From Terfezia claveryi (Eukaryota > Ascomycota > Pezizomycetes > Pezizales > Pezizaceae), in contig WHUX01000391.1 of the NCBI GenBank assembly GCA_015179025.1, forward strand, positions 1 to 33,645: 33,645 nt of DNA. Direction: 5' to 3'. Positions 21,152 through 32,367 of the stretch are shown here, piece after piece. Both the position numbers and the translations under genes were made by a program. Under the pieces are notes generated by a model, which saw only the letters and a list, made by a program, of their open reading frames with translations, did not search any database and was not told the origin of the DNA. Position 1 is the stretch's first letter. Each line of letters opens with the position of its first letter.

Positions 21152-22900
21152 GGTTGGTGGAACCGGGGGGGGGGAGTTGTGGGGGAGGTGGAGAATAAAG
21201 TAGAGAGAGGAGAGGAGGGAGAGGGGGCGTGAGGGTGTGGGGGCGTGGTAACTGGAGATGGCATAATGTCTGGGCTTTTGCCTTCATTTTTCTTTGTGGC
21301 CTTTTTCCTTTTTTAGTTTGCGATTTGTGGTTTTTGGTTGTGGTTGTGTTTTGTAATATGTTGGTTTGTTTGTTGGGGTTTGATCATTTGGTCGTTTTGA
21401 CTCTTTGACGTGTGTTTTATGGCAATCATTTATTTCATAGTCATGATTTGGGGGGGTTGGGGTATTCTTTTTGGGTTCTGGTATTATACATGGTTTATTT
21501 AAATCTCATCATTTATCTTATTCTTTCCTAATCCTCTCTGTATCTCTTCTTTATTCATTCATCCGTTCATACGGTTCATTTGTGAGAGAGAGAGATTCTG
21601 CTGCTTATTGGGAGGGAGGTGAGGCCGTTGGGGAAGGTGGTGTTTTTTGGGGGGGGTTTCGGTTGTGGCAGTCGAAATTTTTATAATTTGGGTTATTTGA
21701 TATATATATATAATGTCCGTTCTAACCTATATACATATATACTACGGAGAGGTTGGAAGGGTGATTAGTTTGTTCTGGTTATGTTTGTTAGTTAGTTTGT
21801 TTGAGTCAAACTTACTGAGAGAGTTTGCATGACTAGTGACTAGGGGGAGTAGGTTTTATATACGTGATAAGGTGTTTGTATGGATGTAATGATATGTGTG
21901 TGTGTTTGTGCGTGTGTGTTTGTGTGTGTGTTTGTGCGTGTTTGTGCGTGTGTGTTTGTGTGTGTGTGTGTGTGTATGTGTGTGTTTATGTGCGTGCGTG
22001 TGTGTGTGGCGTGTGTGTGTATGTATGTGTAAGTGTATGTATATATGTATGTATGTATGTGTTTGTGTGTTTTGGTTTATGATTGGTAGTATTTAAGAGG
22101 GATGGAAGGTGGGAAGAGGTGGAAGGGGGAGGGGAGGGAGGTGACTTTGTACATATATTAGAAATTCTTTTTAATAATAAATATATATATATATATATTT
22201 TTTTTTATTGTGTGGTATGTATATTATATATTATATGTACATATATGTTGTTTGTAGGCTATAGCATTCAGGTTTCAGGGTAAATAGGAGAAAAAATAAT
22301 ATGTTGAATCATAATTACAATAACTCTTTTTGTTTGAGCCGGGGCGGTACTAACTAGAATCTGTATATATAAAAATACAAGGATTCCCCCGCGCCAAGAA
22401 AAAAAAAAAAAAGGAAGCAGTTTGATACCCTCACCCATGGAGATGAGTTTATATCTAGAAAAGTTCTGTTTAAAATAACAACTAGTTGTTAACTCAGGGT
22501 AATCTATAACAAGCGGAAAAAAAAAATAGTCATCATCAGACAACTAAACTCCTAGAACATGACATGACATGTTAGGACGGAAAAGTTAATTCGGGTGGAT
22601 AGAGCCGGCCCCGGCCGGTTTCGAAGGAATATATATTTCGAACAGAAAAGTTTAAAGTTATTTTTCCATGGTTCATTCAAGGTATAGATAGATACCTTAC
22701 ATATATCTATATTCTTGTTAACAGGTGAAAAAAGGTTTTACTAAGAAGATTGGAAACATGATATCAATTATTTTCCCAGGGGCTGGCCAATACTGGGATC
22801 ATTGGCTGTTGCCCTCGTTGAATTCCAGAATGGTGATTATGATGGGGGATCGGATCTCACGCAGGAATCCTGTGGGTAGGTGTAGTAGAATACATCACTA
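21152..22900. other. Intergenic region with microsatellites
   Basis: No gene supported. Contains G- and T-rich sequence after the regulator gene, the TG-rich repeat (separate entry), a (TA)n stretch near 22180-22197 and poly-A tracts near 22399 and 22517. ORFs here are translations of simple repeats. Confidence 0.6.
21893..22070 (+). repeat. (TG)n-rich and (GTAT)n microsatellite
   Basis: About 180 bp of TG repeats interrupted by TTTG and CG units, passing into GTAT units. Confidence 0.9.
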
Positions 22901-22959
22901 GCTCCCCTTTTGCAATCTATCGATATCGCTAATAAGAAGTACATGGTACCATGAAGGTA

Positions 22960-23920
22960 GCAGCTCCCCACTTCGCCAGAAGGCCACTGGGGAGGTAATG
23001 GTACGAAACTTCGAAGGTATTGGTTTCAACTACGGACCCTTCTTTTCAGGGAATGGACTATACTGTATCATGAGCGGCCCGACTGCAAGCCAGCGTGGAC
23101 GGAATTTGGAACCATGAAAGGGGAATGACGATGCTACGCATTGCAACCCCGGGCCTCCAGTATTCGATTATTGCTTGCAGCTGGCACTTAGTTTTTGAAT
23201 ATACTCTGGTTTAATCCGTGGCCACTGCTAAGCAAGAGTGAAGGTGTGACTGGAAACATGAATACTTAGCGGCTATGTTCCTATAATGACAAGGGAAGAT
23301 CACTATTTCGTATGCCAAAGACAGAGTACGCAAGGACTACTTGAATGAGTGTGCGATCTGCGGAGTTGCTTCGTTCAGCTCACAGCCACTGACGAAGGTT
23401 CTGTTGGATATTGACGGCATCTCCTACGATGTAGCAGTTTCACAAAAGTCAGATGTGACTATTGATTAACAATGCTGGCAAAGCTGCTGGGTCCCCAGAA
23501 AGCAGTTCCGCGGAAGGCCAACTTGAAATGGACAATGAGTCCCAAAGGCAAGGGACTGGTGTTAGCCACCTGCTCATAGTGAGTTTGAACTGAGTCGTAA
23601 CTTCAAGAAAGGTATTGGGATACGGTACTGAACGAGGAGCTTCTACAGGTTTATCATGGCACACCCCCACCGCCAGCTCTAGTGCAGATTAGCACCTTAG
23701 CATCCACACATGGCTACTATATGTACTCAGTACCTATGCCTCAGTGACTATTCAGATAAGGCATATGGTATGCCTGTGATCATGTTACTTGACCTTGAGA
23801 GTTCATTCCTCCTAGAAATGGGCCACGAGGGCTTGACGCAACTCAAGCAGGAGCTTAACAATGCATCTTCCGTGGTCTGGGTAACATATGGGTCGTTATC
23901 ACAGGCCTATGAAATCTAAC
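22960..23920 (+). pseudogene. Relic of a highly reducing polyketide synthase
   Basis: Scattered coding-like segments match the layout of fungal highly reducing PKS. Near 22992-23070, EVMVRNFEGIGFNYGPFF resembles the second half of the dehydratase domain (usually IGxxYGPxF). Near 23140-23190, a segment ending DYCLQLAL resembles the dehydratase DxCLQL block. Near 23784-23890, LLDLESSFLLEMGHEGL followed by SSVVWVTYG resembles the strand-rich segment before the enoyl reductase (LWVTxGG). Frames change and stops are frequent. The two parts are only about 600 bp apart, so much of the protein is deleted. No ketosynthase or acyltransferase core was found. The enzyme would have made a reduced polyketide. 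The assignment rests on short motifs. Confidence 0.5.
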
Positions 23921-25611
23921 CATCAGAAAGCTGTATTTCATCTCCCTATACCGTCGCCACTTTGGGCGGATTCCTTGGCTGGTCCTGACCATTGAGAGCG
24001 TAGTGTTATGATAAACTTTTGAGGGACCTTGATGCGGAAACAGAATGGCTTCTTGGAGCTATTCCTGCCTTATGGGCCCCGGGACTATATTGGATTGATT
24101 CAAGAGCTCGCATTGAAAGTTTGAAAGTTTCCAATAACCAAGAAGTATGCCTCACCCCCTTTTTTTTTTATCCACGAGGGCTTCGTATATATCTGATGCT
24201 AGGCCTTTCTCCTCTGTTGCCTTTTTTTTGCCTGGCTGATTTCTAGGCTTTTTATACCTGTGGAGGTACCCAAGGACCCAATTGTATTTAAAAAATAGTT
24301 ATAAAGACTCCCTGACCATGATGCGGGCTGAGTTGTGCCGGTTCCGCTTCCCAGTATGCATGAGTGATATAGATACCTTACTCACCGGAGCTAATGTTTT
24401 CAAGAAAAAAAAATATGCCCAGGAATTCTGTGAAACATTATTTCAGCGATGGTTTTGCATTTCAAAATCCAAAGCCCTCAATTATGGAACGAATGACTGG
24501 CAAGGGCGTGCCATGTTTTCTCGACATGCTACATATATCCCTAAGTACACCAAGAAATCTAGAATCTTTATCTTGTTCCTAGATCAGAATTGTTGTGATC
24601 TGGCCGCATGAGCCCATTAGAATTAGGCCCCAAGGAATACATATTCTATACATATCGAGTGCAGTTCACAAAACTCGCTGCTGCACGTCCTACCTAGAGT
24701 TAGGTAATATCTGTACACCGATGTCAATATCTTTTCTCAGGGTGAAAGGAGAAAATCTCCTTGATACATAGCAACCAAGACATTTCCCACAGTGCTCAAT
24801 TGAGAAGCTACTGCCTTTTACGGTTTAGTCCAATGTCAGCCAAGAAAAGCACTAGTTATGTAGAGACCTCCAACCAAAACTAGCGAATTATTTCCCGGGT
24901 TCGGGCCGGGCGAAGAAGTAAAGTTCAAATGAATACCAGAAGCTGAAATCCTATAAAGGAGCATTTTCCAGTTTTGTAATTAAATATGTACAGGCTGGAG
25001 AAGGGGTATACTGCCTTTTAGGGACAAACTAGCACTACTCGACCCCGCCTGTCTTCCCATTGGAAAGGATCACCCCACTCTAAAACATACAGTGCATTCT
25101 CGAAATCGATACATCAGTTGGAAACCTCAGTCACTAGGACTATGAGAGGTGATCATGACTATCGAAACTAATGAGCATATTCAACAAACAGAGCGTTCTA
25201 TCGATAGGGGCCTTGCAGATAGGCCAATGCCAACTACTCGAGAATGTCCGGAGACGCCTAGGTGACGGGTGGTGTTCTCTTGAACTAATGTAGCGTACTC
25301 CCAGCATTATGCTCTATGTAGCTCAATCCCCATCACAGGTCACCGAGAAAATCTGAACTGCGAGCAGTCAGAAGAAGCTGCTGAGATATAGTCGTCTTTC
25401 TCAGTGGACCTCAAGCCCCCGCTTTGTGACAAGAAATCATTGGATTGCTGATGGAAGGGATGTTAGATATGAAGTTTGATATTAAAAATTTTTTTTTTAT
25501 CCTTCACAGGCTTTTTTTCCCTTTACAGTCTGACAGTTATTAATAAATAAGAGCAACAGCAGCACAATGCCCCTGGTTCTGCTATCATGCTGACCTCCTC
25601 GTCGAACCACC
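23921..25611. other. Intergenic or decayed sequence, no gene recognised
   Basis: Short open stretches (for example 24019-24246 and 24282-24611) may be further PKS debris, but no motif supports this. From about 24620 to 25500 no coding signal was seen. Confidence 0.4.
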
Positions 25612-26926
25612 ATGCCCCACTCCTATATGGGCAATCATGACAGAAATATCCCGCCATGCACAGCTTCACCTCCTGATGACAATGATGGGGGGGAACAATA
25701 TACCCGCATGCATCCCCTACCCCGACTCCGAACCCCTGACCATACACGAGTCATATCGCTGATCACACCACTCGACTCCCTTGAACGACCGCAAATCGCG
25801 GCAATCAAGCCACTGTCGCCTACTTTGGCCTTTCCAGCATCCCCCTTACACATCTTCCCTGTCCTACCCCACACTATTTCCGACCTTACACCCACCCTCC
25901 TCTGCGCTCTCTCCCGCTCCCTAACTTACTCCCCTGACTTCCCCTTCCGCAACCGAGACCACCGCATCTCCATCCCGGTCACCCCCAAATCTTTCCAGAT
26001 ATGGAAAACTCGCTACAAGAACGTCCTCTATTCCAATGAGCTTCACTCGCTCTGGGAAAACTCCCCCGAACGCGCAAAGCTTTATAATTAAATGCATGCC
26101 TACGCCAATCCATCAACACGTTACGAATTACGCCATGATCGCGGTCCTTGATGCATTAAGAACGCACACTGGGATGTCCATGTACGATACGGGGATTAGC
26201 GTTTATCCAAATACGGAGATCCAGACAGCCGAGAATGGCAGTGGGGCCGGTGGGAGACGAATCCCAGATGTTTCCATCAAGGTCTACTTGTACCCTGTAG
26301 GGGCTGAAAGGGATTTCACAGGAGTGGTCTGGGAGATTGGGTTTTCGCAGACTTTAGAGAGTTTAAGGCGGAGAGCAAGGATGTGGTTCCCAAAGACGGG
26401 GATAGGAGAGGGTGTTAACATCCATTTAGTGGTGTTGGTACATGTGTTTGAGGAGGAAGCACTGAAAGAGTATCTTGAAGAGGATAGGCAGGTGATTATG
26501 AGTAGGGACAAGGCAAAATGGGCAAAATGGGCTTGGCCCAGCCGATGTTTTGGGGGAAGGGGGTTGGTGGAGGAGGTTAACCGAAGGGGTGGGATGAAAA
26601 AGACGGTAAAGGGGGCATTGAAACGGGAGATTACGGAGATGTTACTCAACGAGGATAAGGAGGGAGAGTTGATTCCGTTATTGTTGGAGCCATTGGGGGC
26701 AAACCTAATCGTATATCAGAGGAGAGAGGATGTTGACCAGGCCACTGGAATGACTCCGGAGGACAACCAATCAAATAAGGTAGTTGCGAATGTCGAGCAG
26801 GATGAAAATATAGGGGACGTAAGAGGTGAGGAGGGGCTCGCGGAGGAGGAAGTGGAGGAAAGCAGGGGCGGCGGTATTGGACAAAAAAGGATTAGGATGG
26901 GGAAGTCGGAGGTAGCGTTGGGATAG
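25612..26926 (+). pseudogene. PD-(D/E)XK nuclease-like (Uma2-like) gene with one frameshift
   Basis: The first ORF starts at an ATG in good context (CCACCATG, 25612) and ends at 26091 with SPERAKLYN. A second overlapping frame continues from about 26080 (IIKCMPTPIHQHVTNYAMIA) to 26926. The halves read as one protein if a single extra T near 26085 is ignored; it may be a mutation or a sequencing error. The second half holds GRRIPDVSIKV followed by GVVWEIGFSQTLESLRRRA, which fits the PD...E pattern of the PD-(D/E)XK superfamily, close to Uma2-like proteins (PD...VVEV.SPS). NIHLVVLVHVF then forms the next predicted strand. The tail is acidic (AEEEVEESRGGG). Nuclease activity is inferred. If the frameshift is real the gene is broken. 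Confidence 0.5.
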
Positions 26927-28682
26927 GGGTGGTTGGAACCTACTGGTGCGAATATGTCGTTGCTTCCCTTTGCCTTCAGCAGTATACATTTGCTGATAGT
27001 GGTATTGCATTCTTCTTTTAATTTCTTTCCTGAACGAAGTGCCTTCCTCTCTGTTTTTGGGAAAGGCTGCATGTGTATATACGTGTAGGGTGGTAGGGGC
27101 TACGGTCCACTAAGCCTAGATGTCAGCCTGCAAATCAGCTTAAATGAGCTTGGTATCTACCATGCAATTCAGGCTAGATATTCGCGTGCAAATTAGCCTG
27201 GAATCCACCGTGCCATCAATATCCGCATGGTGATACATATCCATGTTTAAGTTATGCCAATGAGGTTATATAGAATTTGCCCTTTGTGAAATATGAAGAT
27301 TCTTACGCATGTGATTCCATCAAAATAAAATCATCTCACAGAAATGCAGTTCACAATCATAAATACTTATCAATTTGAGCAATTGTCGGCCAATTATTCT
27401 AGGGTTATACGTTATACACTAGTATGCATACCGGATATTGGCGCATTAATAAAATATGCATCACGTAGAAGTATTTGCTATTTGCTGAGATATCGATGCT
27501 ACCTTCTAAGTAATTTGACAATATTTTCCATCTGTCATTTCCTTGAATTATAAGATAATACTGGTTAAGCTCTGGTTTATATTATTTGAATTTGTTCCAG
27601 AAAATTCCAGAAGGATAAGTGCCACGTATAACGTTTCATTGAGGGATATCTAACATAGGCTCAGTTACCCTCAACCATGGTCATGTAAAGCCTAACTAAA
27701 TGAGACACAATTAAACTCGCAGGTAACTCCTAAAGCCTCACGGTACCAAACAAGCTAGGAAAACCCACTTGTGGTCTTCGTTCATTGCGAAGGGTATGGT
27801 GATAAGCCTGGGAATATATTCGAAAGAGCAATGGGTGTTTGCGGAACTACACTTCTACCTATTCTGTATCTTCCCAACCCATCCAGGATAACCTGGGTGT
27901 GGGGGCGGAGTTGAGGAGATGAGGGAATACTTGGTGCACAGTGTAATAGTGCAGAAAAGACTAGATGGTTGTGGCGGAAGGAGTGGTTTAGCTCAGGAAA
28001 ACTAGCAAATCTGGCAGCTCTGCGTTAAGGCTGGCCCGCGAGGTAAACTCAGTATTCAATAGAGACCAATCTTTGCAAAAGAAGAGAGTAGAAGAAAAAG
28101 ATTTTTTTACTAAGTAATTTGAAAGATTGTATATGACACATTAGGCGTTGATTTATATTGTTTATATTTGTAGCCACTTGCCAGGTTTTTTAGTCCCAGG
28201 ATCTGTGCCACATTCACCACTTTACTCACTATATTATAAACTTACTTATATCAATCTAGTTCTCCTATATACCTTCAAGGATAGTTGCAATGTCGGTATA
28301 TAAGTTATATGCAGTGTTACTGTATGAAAGCAACATAAGGTGGCAGTGATCATACCAACTATTTTATTTTTCTCGGGTTATGCCGCACAGCTTCATTTTC
28401 TAACGCACATATATATGCGTGGGTGTGGGGCACCTATAAATGCTTCACATGAAAATGCATATTAAATATTTCATTTTTTAGAGAACTTTTCAACACCAGC
28501 TCCCTATCAAATGTTATCTTATTTATGATCATGACTAATTCTTTCGCTACGGTCTATGAACGAACCATATTGGTCACCTGTGACAAATTGTAAACCCTAT
28601 AGCTACTGCTGAAACGTTGATTTGCCCTCCAGACCTATAGCTAAGCTGTTTGAAAGCTATCCTCCTCTTGCTCCGAGTGGTG
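26927..28682. other. Long intergenic region, no gene recognised
   Basis: AT-rich sequence without supported coding regions. Near 27120-27230 a segment of about 60 bp (GTGCAAATTAGCC, ATCCACCGTGCCATCAAT) occurs twice in imperfect form. The last few hundred bases probably include the promoter of the secreted-protein gene. Confidence 0.5.
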
Positions 28683-28689
28683 TATATAA
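28683..28689 (+). promoter_or_regulatory. TATA box upstream of the secreted-protein gene
   Basis: TATATAA, 145 bp before the ATG at 28834. Distance and orientation suit a fungal core promoter, allowing for a short leader. Confidence 0.45.
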
Positions 28690-28833
28690 TTGGCCTGTCC
28701 TTTCCTGCAAAAAAAACCTAGTTCACCAGTCAAGATTCCAGCTTTTTAACTTCGAGTTTCCAGATCCCACCGCACACAAAGCCGAGTAATCCTCAAAACC
28801 ACCCTACACAACTGAGTTTTTTTTTCTATCACA

Positions 28834-29658
28834 ATGCATTTGCCAACATATAAAACCCTCTCCACGGTGGTGCTCGTCTCCGGCACAATAGCGGCAATCC
28901 CCACGGTTCATGGTGCTCCGGCTCGTTTTAGTGATCAATCAAGACTGCCCCAGGATGACAGCAATATTGGCCCAGGACACTTCACGATTCCTCCTCTCCC
29001 GCAGTTCAATTGGCGCACAGATGGTCCTGGTACCATTAAAGTCCAACGGGGTCATCAAAACCCACTACGCTTTAGTCAAGAGCTCACCATTCTCCCCGAT
29101 ATTTACAAAAGCCCTAGAGTGATGGGCCGTCTAATCCGTGCAAGGATGGAAGACAATACTGCAGACAAGGCCCCAACTCCGGATACCTGGGATGAAGGGT
29201 TGATCGACATGGTTGGCCTTGAGACGGTAGAAATAGAACTTCTCGAACATGCAATCAACAAACGAGGTGAAATAATTGCACTAATCGTCGACGAAACCGA
29301 ACTCGTCCTCCCTTACAATAGCCAAAGTTTGAGCGCCTTGTTTCCCAATTCCCTTCAAGGAGAATTGGGCATGCACGAGCAGCAGGCTAGACACATGAGA
29401 GAAGCCGCAGAGACCCTGAAGAAGGCAGCACTCATGTACCTTGAATTTTCCAAAGCACTCCAACATAATGGGTTTCCGATCGAGCTCGAGACCGGCGAAA
29501 AGACCAATCAGGATCTCACTATTCTTTCAAATATGGTGAAGGATGATAATTTCGTGGAAATTGTTGGGCTTGGTATGCTTAAGTTGGCGGAACAGGAAAA
29601 GAAGGCATCGGTGGAAGATAGCGAGGTACTCTCTGAAGTACCCTTCGAGGAGCTCTAA
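28834..29658 (+). CDS. Predicted secreted protein, cysteine-free, unknown family
   Basis: A single-exon ORF of 274 residues with a good start context (TCACAATGC). The N-terminus, MHLPTYKTLSTVVLVSGTIA and onward, has a short basic region, a hydrophobic core and a small-residue site near VHG-AP (residues 26-29), as in a signal peptide. The rest is soluble and contains no cysteine, so no disulfides. It includes a proline-rich segment (FTIPPLPQF), a helical, charged middle (EQQARHMREAAETLKKAAL, possibly coiled coil) and an acidic end (SEVPFEEL). I do not recognise the family. The protein would enter the secretory pathway; an effector-like role is possible but unsupported. The start, TATA box and lack of lesions support a real gene. 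Confidence 0.7.
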   Translation: MHLPTYKTLSTVVLVSGTIAAIPTVHGAPARFSDQSRLPQDDSNIGPGHFTIPPLPQFNWRTDGPGTIKVQRGHQNPLRFSQELTILPDIYKSPRVMGRLIRARMEDNTADKAPTPDTWDEGLIDMVGLETVEIELLEHAINKRGEIIALIVDETELVLPYNSQSLSALFPNSLQGELGMHEQQARHMREAAETLKKAALMYLEFSKALQHNGFPIELETGEKTNQDLTILSNMVKDDNFVEIVGLGMLKLAEQEKKASVEDSEVLSEVPFEEL

Positions 29659-30349
29659 GTGCGTTTGGCGATGGATAGGCAGTTTAGAAACGGGACTTTT
29701 GGCAAGTTCTTGTTTGATTACAAGATTTCCCTTCATACAGTGACTCCTTCAAGTGCGTGCAGGAGGTAGAAACTTCTTTTTTTTGGAAGATTTTGTTATC
29801 ATATAAACCAGTAAAATAATAAGGTATGTAAGACACATTGGGCTATTGATATCCTGAGAATTGAGCTGTTGAGTGGTGGTATATTGGTATATTGGTATAT
29901 CTTTGGTCAAATGACAGTTGGTAGATTCAATGTTATGCAGCTTATTAACGTGCAAATCTAGAACTGTTCAAGTTGGTGCCAACCTGTAGTAAGAATTAGC
30001 ACTTCAGCTTTACCTCCATGATCACCGAGGATTTCATTGTTTTAAGCTGTAGTAGTAATGCTAAGTAGGTTCATGGGCCGACCCTATCCTTCGAAATAGT
30101 ACGCTACATGTAAATACCTCGAAAGATGTACTGTACCTTTAAGTTCCCAATTACCCTGAATTTTTTTTTTTTTTTTTTTTTTTTTTTTCTTCCCCCAAGT
30201 ACTCGTATGCACCTCCTATTAGGGAAGTTTGACGAGCTTCCCAGAAAGCCGAGTGGATTGAAGGGAGACCCACGCAAGCTATTTCAGACAATTTTTTTTT
30301 TAAAAATCGCTACTAAGCCCTTTGGAGGTTGAACTGAGAACTGGATGCG
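29659..30349. other. Intergenic region
   Basis: Contains short GGTATATT repeats near 29880-29900 and a poly-T run of about 27 at 30162-30188. No gene seen. Confidence 0.5.
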
Positions 30350-30567
30350 AGAGGGACTCTGCAGGCAAAGGGTCAAAGGACAAAGAGCCCTTACACACTG
30401 ACGGTACCTATGCAGGTTGGACTCTGTGTAGAAAGAGGGTTTATGTGTCTCCGGCGAAATATGGCGCTCACTCTGACGGGTATCATTGGAAACTCGATCA
30501 TGGCATTGATAATTGGATCAGTCTTTTACAAGCATACTTACGATTTAAACCGCCCAAAAGTCCTGTC
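30350..30567 (+). pseudogene. Fragment of a PDR-type ABC transporter (ABC2 membrane domain start)
   Basis: One frame reads AKGQRTKSPYTLTVPMQVGL, then CVERGFMCLRRNMALTL, TGIIGNSIMALIIGSVFY. This is the junction just before and into the first helix of a membrane domain in pleiotropic drug resistance (PDR/CDR, ABCG-type) transporters, where KSPYTxSxxMQ and GNSIMALIIGSVFYN are well conserved. Only about 70 of roughly 1400 residues are present. Similarity ends after SVFY, and no ATPase motifs (Walker A or B) are nearby. It is an isolated relic. Whether its neighbours once formed a cluster with the PKS relic is unknown. Confidence 0.8.
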
Positions 30568-30894
30568 TGTATTAGATAGATACAAGCAATCCAGATCAGT
30601 ACAATTCGGTGCAGTACAATCCAGTCCAATCCAATCTTCCGTTGCGCTGCATATGCTCTCGTTCTCCCTGTAGATTTCCAACAAATACCAACTTAAGCTC
30701 CCGTCCCGTGTCCTCATGACTAATCACCTGTTACTCTACGCCACTGTCACGTGTTCTGCACCGTTGCTATGCCGGCGAAGTTGGTGGTCGCCGGTAACCA
30801 CTTATATTGTTACATTAAAAAGGCGCAGCATAAAATCCGCTGCCTCCTCACCAAATGCTGATTCAAAAACACGGGGTTCGGAATCTGAACGGTG
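30568..30894. other. Spacer downstream of the deaminase gene
   Basis: Contains short CAATCCAGT-like repeats near 30586-30640 and no recognisable gene. The 3' leader of the minus-strand deaminase gene probably lies here. Confidence 0.4.
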
Positions 30895-32097
30895 CTACTG
30901 GGTTGCCTTGCACCTGATCTCTTCGATGCAGCTATTGATGTGGTCTTCTACCTCCCGGCTGATCTCCAGTGGCGTCAAAGGTGGGAGCCTCCAACCAGAG
31001 ACATTCTTGCCAGGGTGGGTTGATACTATAATTGTGATATTCGGATACCGCTTCTTGACCGAACGCATAAAGACCTCGCAAAGATTGCAGAGAGACTCCG
31101 ATACGCCAACTTCCAGGGTCACGAAGGGAGAAGTTCCTTGTTGAACGAGATCATTGACGATCTTCGTTATCAAAGTACACTCACAGTGCACACTCCGAGT
31201 GATGGTATTCTGCTGAGAAAGTGGTTGTGGGAGTGAGGGGAATTGGATTCTTAAGTTCATCTCGGTCGGTCCTTCTATGTGTCGGTTTCGCGCCCATTGT
31301 TCAACTATTTCAACGCTCGTCTTCTCAATAACGATTCTGTCGGGAGGTGGTGGAGGAACCTGCACAACCTGTCAGACAGTGCAAAAACTAGTAATTTCAG
31401 TACGTACTTCCTGTATAACCAAGGTTTGGAGGACCTGGGGGGGGAGTAGGTCGACTTCTCCAACTAGCTGTATAACTGCTCCTATGTAGTCACCTAGCTT
31501 ACGAATGCACCTTAACAGTTTTTGATCAATTAAGAGATTTATATCCGAAGGAATGCCAACTAAGTGGGCACTGACTATTGCATACTGCAAGAATTCTGGG
31601 TCCTTTAAACGCTGGGCAGGACTCAGATAGTCTAACCAAGAGATGAGTCTGTTTCTCAAGGACTGTTCGGGGCCAATTCCCAGTTTTGCTTTGAGTTTTT
31701 CCACCCGCTCTAGGGGAAGGCGGTTTTCGGAGTGGATTCCCCGATCTGTCGAGAGTTCTCTAACTCTCCGCAACACTTTCGATATGCGAGACTTTATCTT
31801 CTTTTGACACTTGTCGACTATAGCAGTCATTAAATTCGTATAGCGATCGGCAATGCTCCTGTTGGTCTCAGAAGCGTAATTGAAGAGCGTGCGAACATAC
31901 TGATTCTCGCTGTCAGTGAAAGGTCTATTCTTGCTGTAGAAAAATTTTATAGATCCATTCGTTCTCAACATGGTTGCTGCCACATTAGACTTCGCTTCGG
32001 TGACGAGCAATAACACAAGTAGATCCAAGAGAACCAGGTGCTTTGACTTTTTGGCAGGGTGCCATCGGCTGCTGTCCAGTTCAGAACTCACAGACAT
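30895..32097 (-). CDS. OTT_1508-like cytidine-deaminase-fold protein, two exons
   Basis: Minus-strand gene. Exons 32097-31408 and 31359-30895 flank a 48-bp intron (GTACGT...GTGCAG, branch-like CTGAC) and give about 384 residues. The C-terminal half shows the zinc deaminase signature: H-x-E in SVHCECTLI (31180-31188), then CxxC in SESLCNLCEVF (31078-31089), then HPGKNVSGWRLPP. This order and spacing match OTT_1508-like deaminases (PF14441-like), a family known in fungi and Orientia within the deaminase superfamily. The N-terminal half (HLVLLDLLVLLLVTEAKSNV, then FFYSKNRPFTD) is the usual helical region of fungal members. The frame stays open upstream to 32367 (MMSVTNEVPPTLDE) except for one TGA at 32281-32283. 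That might be a C-to-T change in a longer original gene, so the true start is uncertain. Substrate unknown. Confidence 0.75.
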
Positions 32098-32367
32098 AGC
32101 CCGATTTTCTTCATCATTGTCCTCTTCAATTTCGCTGTTATCCTCATCAATATCGGTGTCATCGTCGATTACACTGGCATCGGTGTCGGCATTTGTGAGC
32201 GTTTTTATTGGCGATGGTTCGGTAATATTGTCAAGAGAAGCAGACAAGCGATCTATAGAAGGGGGTGGAGGCGACAACAGTCAGCAGACAGTGTTATAGT
32301 TGATTTGAGAGATTGCAAATATCATCTCGTCGAGAGTCGGGGGAACTTCGTTAGTCACGGACATCAT

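Noticed and set aside
20928..21287. Pro/His-rich minus-strand ORFs
   Set aside because: They are antisense to the glycine-rich tail of the regulator, with no independent support.
21864..22096. Cys/Val-rich ORFs
   Set aside because: They are translations of the TG microsatellite.
26284..27072. Minus-strand ORFs over the PD-(D/E)XK-like gene
   Set aside because: No motif support. The + strand frame shows conserved blocks and a sensible start.
30716..31144. 142-residue + strand ORF
   Set aside because: It is antisense to the second exon of the deaminase, which has family motifs and a fitting intron.
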